A stretch of DNA of 6,493 bases from an uncultured Prevotella sp. Lineage in GTDB: Bacteria > Bacteroidota > Bacteroidia > Bacteroidales > Bacteroidaceae. A program made the translations under genes and the position numbers. The stretch covers positions 1 to 6,493 of the forward strand of contig UQRP01000060.1 in NCBI GenBank assembly GCA_900543585.1, given 5' to 3'. The notes under the pieces were generated by a model. The model saw nothing but the letters and a program-made list of their open reading frames with translations. It did not search any database and was not told the DNA's origin. Below are positions 1-5,176 of the stretch, in pieces; within the stretch, counting starts at the first letter, position 1; the number at the start of each line of letters is the position of its first letter.

Positions 1-959
1 GCCGGACGCTGGTACCGCAGCAGGAAGGCGTGGAGACAGCGTGGACAGACCCATGGACGGTCTATTCCATTGGTGGAGGCGCGCTCTCCGAGGGTGACCA
101 TCCCTCAGGCTTGTTGCCCGATTCGCCCGACGTCTATCCCTTGCACCACCTTCTCGACATTCAGCGATGGTGCGACGATAATGGATGTGCTTATTGGGAA
201 TATGTGAAGCGTTGTGAGGATGCCTCTATCTGGGACTACCTCTTAGAGGTATGGCATGCCATGCAGACCAGTGTGGAGCGAGGTATCAACCACGAAGGAC
301 GTCTGCCGGGGCCATTGAACCTGCAGCGTAAGGCTGCCACCTATTTCATTAAGGCTAAGGGTTACAAGCCCAACCTTCAGACGCGTGGCCTTGTCTATGC
401 CTATGCTCTGGCTGTGAGTGAGGAGAATGCCTCGGGTGGTACCATCGTCACGGCGCCCACCTGTGGCAGCTGTGGCGTTATGCCGGGCGTGCTCTATCAC
501 TTAGCTAAAGGTCATGGATTCTCTGATGAGAAGATGATTCATGCCTTGGCTACAGCCGGGCTCATCGGAAATATCGTCAAGGAGAATGCCTCTATCTCAG
601 GTGCTGATGTGGGCTGTCAAGGTGAGGTTGGTGTGGCTTGTGCCATGGCCTCGGCTGCTGCCTGTCAGCTCTTTGGTGGCTCACCGTCGCAGATAGAGTA
701 TGCCGCTGAGATGGGACTGGAGCATCACTTAGGTATGACCTGTGACCCAGTGTGCGGTCTGGTGCAGATACCGTGTATTGAGCGCAACGCCTTTGCAGCG
801 ACCCGGGCCCTGGATTGCAATCTCTATGCTGCTTTCTCCGACGGTAAGCATCGCGTGAGCTTCGACAGGGTCGTGGAGGTGATGAAGCAGACAGGCCACG
901 ACCTACCGTCGCTCTATAAAGAGACGGGCCGGGGCGGACTGGCGGCGATGCCACAATAA
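1..959 (+). CDS. sdaA: L-serine dehydratase (L-serine ammonia-lyase), iron-sulfur type, 5' partial
   Basis: This enzyme deaminates L-serine to pyruvate and ammonia in the cytoplasm, using a [4Fe-4S] cluster instead of PLP. The frame is open from base 3 to the left edge (first residues RTLVPQQEGVETAW), so the GTG at 30 is internal. About 318 residues are present; family members of this kind are about 400, so part of the N-terminal domain lies outside the window. The piece begins at the end of that domain (VYSIGGGALSEG) and then contains the whole catalytic domain. The signature TAPTCGSCGVMPG starts at base 450. Three cysteines match the known cluster ligands of serine dehydratases: GCQGE (Cys codon 615-617), TCDP (741-743) and IPCIERN (774-776). 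Their spacing of 42 and 11 residues equals that of the structurally characterised Legionella enzyme, as I recall it. Extra cysteines sit in TCGSC and DPVCG. Translation ends at TAA 957-959. Identification is very secure. Confidence 0.96.
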   Translation, partial: RTLVPQQEGVETAWTDPWTVYSIGGGALSEGDHPSGLLPDSPDVYPLHHLLDIQRWCDDNGCAYWEYVKRCEDASIWDYLLEVWHAMQTSVERGINHEGRLPGPLNLQRKAATYFIKAKGYKPNLQTRGLVYAYALAVSEENASGGTIVTAPTCGSCGVMPGVLYHLAKGHGFSDEKMIHALATAGLIGNIVKENASISGADVGCQGEVGVACAMASAAACQLFGGSPSQIEYAAEMGLEHHLGMTCDPVCGLVQIPCIERNAFAATRALDCNLYAAFSDGKHRVSFDRVVEVMKQTGHDLPSLYKETGRGGLAAMPQ

Positions 960-972
960 AATAATAGTGATG

Positions 973-1016
973 ACAGAAGCTATGTTCCCGTGACAATACT
1001 GGACCATAGCTTCTGT
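973..1016 (+). terminator. Hairpin terminator after the serine dehydratase gene
   Basis: A perfect 12-bp inverted repeat pairs 973-984 (ACAGAAGCTATG) with 1005-1016 (CATAGCTTCTGT). Past one mismatch, three more pairs (986-988 with 1001-1003) can extend the stem and leave a 12-base loop. It begins 13 bases after the stop codon and is followed by ATTATAATTT, a modest T-rich tail. Position and shape fit a Rho-independent terminator that separates sdaA from the downstream lipoprotein gene. The T tract is weak, so some read-through is possible. Confidence 0.7.
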
Positions 1017-1036
1017 ATTATAATTTAAGTAGAAGG

Positions 1037-1456
1037 ATGAACAAGAAGAATAACCATCATTTTTTTCGACTGCTGCCTCTTGCCGTCGTAGGCCTCACGC
1101 TGCTCACGACAGTTCCGACTTCTTGCCGGATGGCACCTAAGGATGATCCCGGCGACACGGTAGCGGCCTCAGTCTTTGCGCCTATCGACACAGCTCTGTT
1201 GAACAAGAAAAAAGCCGCCAAGATGGCGGCTATCAAAGACAGTGCCGATATTTTCTATATCGGCTCTGCCAGTAATAAAAAACAATTGCAGCTCATCAGC
1301 TACCCCTCCCGCCGTGACACCATCGTCTTAGGCCGCGCCCGCCACATGAAGAAGAGCGGGAATGCCGACTTCGGACATGCTGTGAGGGTGCAGTTCTGGG
1401 TGTCGGACAAAGGCGACAGTCTTGTGAAGAGCGTGATATCTTTAGGTGATAGGTGA
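1037..1456 (+). CDS. Small predicted lipoprotein of unknown function
   Basis: The product is a 139-residue protein that I do not recognise as any named family. It starts with a Lys/His-containing N-region (MNKKNNHHFF), then a hydrophobic stretch (about residues 12-26), then VPTSC with the cysteine at residue 30. This looks like a signal-peptidase-II lipobox, so the mature protein is probably a lipoprotein of about 110 residues in the cell envelope. An acidic KDD group follows the cysteine at +6 to +8. Bacteroidetes surface-export signals are acidic and sit near the cysteine, so surface exposure is possible but weakly supported. The remainder has a Lys/Ala-rich segment (residues 55-66) and a predicted beta-like C-terminal half (QLISYPSR, VRVQFWVSDKGD). 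The start is favoured because AGAAGG directly precedes the ATG and the signal peptide begins there. The gene stands alone between two hairpins, and its stop codon falls inside a heptamer repeat. Confidence 0.72.
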   Translation: MNKKNNHHFFRLLPLAVVGLTLLTTVPTSCRMAPKDDPGDTVAASVFAPIDTALLNKKKAAKMAAIKDSADIFYIGSASNKKQLQLISYPSRRDTIVLGRARHMKKSGNADFGHAVRVQFWVSDKGDSLVKSVISLGDR

Positions 1457-1479
1457 TAGGTGATGGGTGTTGGGTGTTA
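1445..1479 (+). repeat. Five-unit 7-bp tandem repeat (GGTGATA and variants)
   Basis: Consecutive units are GGTGATA (1445-1451), GGTGATA (1452-1458), GGTGATG (1459-1465), GGTGTTG (1466-1472) and GGTGTTA (1473-1479). The array covers the last codons and stop of the lipoprotein gene and the start of the intergenic space. The first three units contain stop codons in all three forward frames (TGA at 1447, 1454 and 1461). The last two units form the left arm and loop of the adjacent hairpin. Confidence 0.85.
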
Positions 1480-1490
1480 CACCCAACACC
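1466..1490 (+). terminator. Hairpin terminator between two convergent genes
   Basis: A perfect 11-bp stem pairs 1466-1476 (GGTGTTGGGTG) with 1480-1490 (CACCCAACACC) around a TTA loop. TAAATTTTCT follows on the + strand, giving a T-containing tail for the lipoprotein gene. The final stem base, 1490, is also the last base of the TAG stop codon of the convergent exporter gene. On the - strand the hairpin directly follows that stop but lacks a T tract. It therefore probably terminates the + transcript and may block or stabilise the - transcript's 3' end. Confidence 0.72.
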
Positions 1491-2959
1491 TAAATTTTCT
1501 TCAAATCCACCATGTCATGGTGCTTGCGGTGACGCTCTTCGACGAGCTGCAGGAGCTTGAGTTTTCGTTTGGTCTGTATCAGACGGCGAACGAAGATGTT
1601 CGGGATGGCGACACCGAGTGCGATGAAGAGGATGACGAGAGAAGCCTTGATGGCCCAGTTGAAGGCAAACGTCAACTCACCGATGACACCGTCCATCTCG
1701 ATGAATCCAAAGAGGGCGCGATACATCATCACTCCCGGAATCATAGGGATAACGGAGGGGATGGCGATGACCTGATGGGGGATATGATGCCAGTGCTGCG
1801 ACTTTGTAGCGATGAGGCTTGCCACACAGGAACCGACGAAAGACCCGATGATGATGCCCTGGTCGAGACCGATATTGCCATTGCTCGGACCAAGGTTGAC
1901 GAAGTTGCGCGTGCAGACGGCGATGATACCTGTCACGGCCAATACCGGCATGATGCGCTTTGGCGTGTTATAGATGGTGGCAAATCCCATTGACGACACG
2001 GCGGCAGCGATGGCATAGTCGAGGAAGGTGTTGTGCGGTGTCATCGACAGGTCCTTGACGAAGTTGTCGATGCCACAGATCTGAATGGCCAACACAATAC
2101 CGAAGGACATGGCCAGGATGATCATCAATGTTGTCACAGCACGTGTGAGGCCTACCTGTACATAGTCAGAAACCATGTCGCTGACAAAGTTGATGAGCGG
2201 CACACCGGGCACGATGAACAGCGTGCAGGCCATGAGTGGATGATAAGGTGTGTCAGAGTGAAGGAATGCCGGCAGGTCAGCAGCCAGTGTGGGGTTGAGG
2301 CTGATGAATGTCGTCAGCCATGCCAACAGCGTTGCCAAGAACGCGCTGACGGCGATGCCTACATAGCCGTTCCAGTGAAGCTTGCCCAAGAACATCTTCA
2401 GACGGAAGCCGAGGATGGCGGGGATGGAAGCGTAGAAGAAGGCTGGCCAGTCACAGCCGAACTGTACGCAGAAACCGCCGCAGGCAAAACCGGCGCAGAT
2501 AGCGATCATCCAGGGAGAGTACTGTTTGTGAACATGCTTCAGGGCATCGAGCTCAGCCTCGTAGCGGTCCAGGCTCCAGTCCTCGCGGATGGCTGTCCAC
2601 AGCATCTTGCTGACTTTGGAGATGACGGTGAACTCGATGCAGTGGCTGTCAACACGCTGGTACTTAGAGAAGGAGTGTGTGCCGTCACTGAGGTTCACCA
2701 TGATGATGTTGTAGTTCAGAAAGATGTGTATATACTCATCGGGTAATCCGAGATAGGCCTCGCAGCGTTTCATGTTGCGCATGATGCGCGGGCAGTCGGC
2801 ATTGCTGGACATGAGCATGACTCCTGTTTTAACGAGGAGGTCGAGCTTGCGTCGGAGGATCTGCACGTTGGTGCTCTCCTCCTCATGCCGTTGCTGGTTG
2901 TGGACGCGCTCCTCCTCCTGCCGGACGAGCTCTTCGGTTTGTTTTTCTGTTTCTGTCAT
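1490..2959 (-). CDS. ThrE-type threonine/serine exporter, fused two-domain form
   Basis: This 489-residue inner-membrane protein belongs to the threonine/serine exporter family (ThrE of Corynebacterium; the separate YjjP and YjjB in E. coli). Both halves are present in one chain. A charged N-terminus (residues 1-34, rich in Glu, Gln and Arg) leads into the soluble ThrE region (LLVKTGVMLMSSNADCPRIM, 41-60), followed by a hydrophobic block from about 150 to 298. That block carries the family motif PGVPLINFVSD (251-261). The second, YjjB-like block (about 312-460) carries IPSVIPMIPGVMMYRALFG (400-418) and ends in a basic tail. I count roughly ten hydrophobic segments. It probably exports small hydroxy-amino acids using the proton gradient; the substrate is inferred from the family. 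It starts 3 bases after the upstream antiporter stop, with no clear Shine-Dalgarno sequence, so translational coupling in an operon is likely. Start at M1 is reasonable because the next Met (48) lies inside the conserved region. Confidence 0.92.
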   Translation of the reverse strand: MTETEKQTEELVRQEEERVHNQQRHEEESTNVQILRRKLDLLVKTGVMLMSSNADCPRIMRNMKRCEAYLGLPDEYIHIFLNYNIIMVNLSDGTHSFSKYQRVDSHCIEFTVISKVSKMLWTAIREDWSLDRYEAELDALKHVHKQYSPWMIAICAGFACGGFCVQFGCDWPAFFYASIPAILGFRLKMFLGKLHWNGYVGIAVSAFLATLLAWLTTFISLNPTLAADLPAFLHSDTPYHPLMACTLFIVPGVPLINFVSDMVSDYVQVGLTRAVTTLMIILAMSFGIVLAIQICGIDNFVKDLSMTPHNTFLDYAIAAAVSSMGFATIYNTPKRIMPVLAVTGIIAVCTRNFVNLGPSNGNIGLDQGIIIGSFVGSCVASLIATKSQHWHHIPHQVIAIPSVIPMIPGVMMYRALFGFIEMDGVIGELTFAFNWAIKASLVILFIALGVAIPNIFVRRLIQTKRKLKLLQLVEERHRKHHDMVDLKKI

Positions 2960-2962
2960 GTG

Positions 2963-4654
2963 TTATGAAAGGAAAATTAAGACAAGTAGCTGTAACGAGA
3001 TAATCCTTAGGAACATGGCGAAAGGATATACCGTGGCATAACCCACGCTCGGCATGTCGCTGGCTGTAGCGTTGTTGGCATAGGCCAGGGCGGGGGGATT
3101 GGTGTTGCCACCGGCCAACACGCCCACGAGGGTGTAGTAGTTGATATGGAATCCAAAGCGCCCGATGATGCCACCGATGAGAACGGGCAGCATCGTGATG
3201 ATGGCACCATAGCCCACCCAGACAAGGCCTTGCTCATTGATGAGGGTGTTGAAGAAGTCGGCACCGGCACCAAGACCGACACAGGCCAAGAAGATGTTGA
3301 TGCCCATCTCGCGCAGCATCATGTTGGCGGAGATGGTGTTGTAAGTCACCAGGTGGTAGCGAGGTCCGAAATATCCGATGAGGATGGCGATGATGAAAGG
3401 ACCGCCGGCCAGTCCGAGGCGCATAGGAGTGGGGATGCCGGGAATCCAAATGGGAAGATTGGCGACAACACAACCTAAGGCGATGCCTAAGAAGATGGGG
3501 ATGAGGTTCGGGTAGTTGAGTCGTTTGAGCTGGTTGCCGAGCACTTTGTCGACCTTGCTCAGGGCGAGCTCAGAGCCTACGACCGTGAGGCGGTCGCCGA
3601 GCTGCAGGCGGAGGTGCGGATGTGCGACGAGGTCGACACCATTACGGTTGACACGTGTCACAGTAGCGTTGAAGTTGCCGCCGAGGTTGAGCTGCACCAG
3701 GTTCTTGCCGTTCAGCTCGGGTTTGGTGACGATGATACGGCGGGAGATGAGCTCTTTCTCATAAGGCTTCCAGTCGAAGTCGACAGGTGTTCCGACAAGT
3801 GCTGTGATGGCATCAATGTCCTTAGGAGCTGCCACGATGAGAAGCTTGTCGTGGAGATGCAGCACTGTCTCGCCGTTGACGATGACGTTATGGTCGTCAT
3901 TGCCGTTCTCAATGATACGTGAGATGATGAAGTGTCTGCCGATGATATGCTTCACATTGGCCACGGTGTCGCCTTCGATGCGCTGGTTGGTGACCTCTAA
4001 GGTGAAGGAGCGCACGGTGAGCTGCTCGAGCTGTCCGAGTCCGCGCTCGGCCGCCTGTTCCTCCTCCGTGGGCTTGATGCGCAGAATGTAGCGCAGCAGA
4101 ATAAAGGCCAAGATGACACCCAGCACACCCACGGGGTAGGCGATGGCATAACCCGTAGCGATGTCAGGAGCCTCGACACCCTTCATGGCAAAATACGACT
4201 GCTGGGCGGCGCCCATTCCCGGCGTGTTGGTGACAGCACCGGCAAGGATACCGGCCAGGGCCGTGATGGGAGTCCCCGTGGCATAGTGGATGGCGATGGT
4301 AACGAGAAGACTGATAAAAATTGTTATCAGTACAAGCATGTTGAGTTGCAGGCCACCCTTCTTGAAAGAAGAAAAGAAACCGGGACCTACCTGCAGACCG
4401 ATAGCATAGACGAAGAGCACGAGGCCGAACTCACGCATGAAATGCAGCAGTTCAACATTGAGATTCAGATTGAAATAACCAAAGACGATACCGACTATCA
4501 GTACCCACATCAGTCCTAAAGATACGCCTTTGACCTTTATCCTTCCTAACGCCAGTCCGAGCGTTATCACGATGGCAAGGATGAAAAGAGAATGGGAGAC
4601 ACCGCCTCCCCAGTAGGCCGGTGAGCCCTCAAAAAGATTTCTCAGCAGTTCCAT
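2963..4654 (-). CDS. AspT/YidE-type putative transporter (aspartate:alanine exchanger family) with TrkA-C domains
   Basis: This 563-residue membrane protein has the typical length and plan of the AspT/YidE/YbjL family. Hydrophobic block one (about 20-190) and block two (about 380-562) flank a soluble middle that contains two tandem TrkA-C-like (RCK_C) ligand-binding domains (about 207-290 and 295-375; DKLLIVAAPKDI and GDRLTVVGSELAL are their closing strands). The two membrane halves show the diagnostic internal duplication: GILAGAVTNTPGMGAAQQ (135-152) followed by GYAIAYPVG, and GVLAGGNTNPPALAYANN (511-528) followed by GYATVYPFA. Characterised members exchange aspartate for alanine (AspT) or export succinate (SucE), so the substrate here is open. 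It is the first gene of an operon with the ThrE-type exporter. A strong promoter lies about 30 bases upstream of its ATG. No frameshift or truncation is seen. Confidence 0.93.
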   Translation of the reverse strand: MELLRNLFEGSPAYWGGGVSHSLFILAIVITLGLALGRIKVKGVSLGLMWVLIVGIVFGYFNLNLNVELLHFMREFGLVLFVYAIGLQVGPGFFSSFKKGGLQLNMLVLITIFISLLVTIAIHYATGTPITALAGILAGAVTNTPGMGAAQQSYFAMKGVEAPDIATGYAIAYPVGVLGVILAFILLRYILRIKPTEEEQAAERGLGQLEQLTVRSFTLEVTNQRIEGDTVANVKHIIGRHFIISRIIENGNDDHNVIVNGETVLHLHDKLLIVAAPKDIDAITALVGTPVDFDWKPYEKELISRRIIVTKPELNGKNLVQLNLGGNFNATVTRVNRNGVDLVAHPHLRLQLGDRLTVVGSELALSKVDKVLGNQLKRLNYPNLIPIFLGIALGCVVANLPIWIPGIPTPMRLGLAGGPFIIAILIGYFGPRYHLVTYNTISANMMLREMGINIFLACVGLGAGADFFNTLINEQGLVWVGYGAIITMLPVLIGGIIGRFGFHINYYTLVGVLAGGNTNPPALAYANNATASDMPSVGYATVYPFAMFLRIISLQLLVLIFLS

Positions 4655-4661
4655 TATGAAA

Positions 4662-4673
4662 ATTAACGTTAAT
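4662..4673. promoter_or_regulatory. 12-bp perfect palindrome in the antiporter leader
   Basis: ATTAACGTTAAT is a perfect palindrome located between the predicted transcription start (about 4680) and the ATG at 4654. The position would suit an operator for a dimeric regulator. It is AT-rich and short, so chance is a serious alternative, and no regulator can be assigned to it. Confidence 0.35.
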
Positions 4674-4686
4674 CCTAATCTGCATG

Positions 4687-4717
4687 CAAAGTTACTGCTA
4701 TCTTCAGAGAATACAAA
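4687..4717 (-). promoter_or_regulatory. Bacteroidetes primary-sigma promoter for the antiporter-exporter operon
   Basis: Read on the - strand, TTTG (4717-4714) is followed by exactly 19 bases and then TAACTTTG (4694-4687). This matches the Bacteroidetes housekeeping consensus of a -33 TTTG and a -7 TAnnTTTG at its usual spacing. Transcription should start near 4680, giving a leader of roughly 25-30 bases before the ATG at 4654. It lies just downstream of the AraC-remnant stop codon, so the transporter operon has its own promoter. Confidence 0.8.
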
Positions 4718-4733
4718 ACAAAACTTTTGTTTT
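4715..4733. promoter_or_regulatory. AT-rich 9+1+9 dyad overlapping the -33 element
   Basis: AAAACAAAA (4715-4723), one base, then TTTTGTTTT (4725-4733) form a perfect inverted repeat. It covers most of the -33 TTTG of the antiporter promoter at one end and the AraC-remnant stop codon (4732-4734) at the other. It could be an operator placed to occlude or assist the promoter, or a poor terminator for the AraC gene. A hairpin is unlikely with a one-base loop and an all A:T stem apart from one G:C pair, so DNA-level binding is the better reading. Confidence 0.4.
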
Positions 4734-5160
4734 ATTTCGTGAAGTTTCCTTTTCTGTATTCGAGTGGCGACATTCCGGTATGTGCTGCAAAATATCGGCG
4801 GAAGGAACTCATGGAGTTGAATCCGGACTGCAGGGCTATCTCCTCAAGTGGCGCGTTGCTGGCGCGTAGCAGCTCCTTGGCCCGACGCACGCGCCATTGG
4901 TTCACATATTCATAGAAGGACGTGTGCAGTTGCTGGTTGAGATAGTTGGAGAGGTAGGTGCGGTTGGTGCCGAGTTCGCGAGCCAGATCTTTGAGAGCAA
5001 GAGCAGATAGCGGAGCCAGTTCAGAGACAGTCGCTCGTCGGTAGAGAAGTTGGTGCGGAGCTCCTCGTTATATCGGTGCACGGCTATGAAACCATAGCTG
5101 ATGATGGCGACGGCGTGGAGTGCGGAAAAGATGATGATACCGCGGTAGGCGAACCACATA
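4732..5160 (-). pseudogene. Broken AraC-family transcriptional regulator (C-terminal HTH plus a membrane-segment remnant)
   Basis: One frame, ending at TAA 4734-4732, gives a complete AraC DNA-binding domain: LKDLARELGTNRTYLSNYLN (helix-turn-helix 1), WRVRRAKELL, LEEIALQSGFNSMSSFRRYF (helix-turn-helix 2) and GMSPLEYRKGNF at the C-terminus. Traced upstream, this frame hits a stop near 5067. A second frame (about 5159 down to 5000) encodes a hydrophobic helix (GIIIFSALHAVAIISYGF) and a juxtamembrane stretch (YNEELRTNFSTDERLSLNW). This is the arrangement in Bacteroidetes regulators that have N-terminal membrane segments and a cytoplasmic AraC domain. The frames switch within about 4995-5012. From family knowledge, many more residues, with further membrane or linker sequence, should lie between the two pieces, so an internal deletion that also changed frame is likely. 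The N-terminus is missing as well, because the sequence turns into an oppositely oriented Hsp70 gene near 5150-5165. There is no intact start, so it is probably nonfunctional. Confidence 0.85.
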
Positions 5161-5165
5161 CAGCT
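5140..5165. other. Breakpoint joining the AraC remnant and the Hsp70 gene
   Basis: On the - strand the AraC-like frame (MWFAYRG) reaches at least to about 5159. On the + strand the Hsp70 frame is recognisable from 5153 (TTYSC, part of phosphate loop 1), while the codons before it read RGRR where GIDLG-type residues are expected. Two genes that should each carry more 5' sequence meet here with no promoter or spacer, so the join is a deletion, rearrangement or assembly chimera. The exact base cannot be fixed, because the homologies meet or overlap within about ten bases. Confidence 0.7.
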
Positions 5166-5176
5166 GCATCTCGCAG

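Noticed and set aside
30..32. GTG at 30 as the native start of the serine dehydratase
   Set aside because: The same frame continues open to the window edge with conserved sequence (RTLVPQQEG), so the gene starts outside the window.
1017..1036. Promoter directly upstream of the lipoprotein gene
   Set aside because: The AT-rich TATAATTTAAG lacks a TAnnTTTG match and no TTTG lies at the right distance, so it cannot be called with confidence.
1445..1479. CRISPR-like array
   Set aside because: The units are 7 bases and directly contiguous with no spacers, so this is a simple tandem repeat.
2033..2746. Long + strand open frame (237 codons) opposite the exporter gene
   Set aside because: It is a mirror of the exporter coding sequence. 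The protein is low-complexity (Asp, Glu, His and Gln rich) with no recognisable motif, while the opposite strand encodes a well-supported family member.
3500..4050. Potassium-channel regulatory protein (TrkA) as a separate gene
   Set aside because: The TrkA-C-like domains lie in the middle of one continuous 563-residue frame between the two membrane halves, which is the normal AspT/YidE plan.
4727..4915. Small + strand open frames over the AraC remnant
   Set aside because: The - strand encodes an unmistakable AraC helix-turn-helix domain here. The + frames are antisense by-products.
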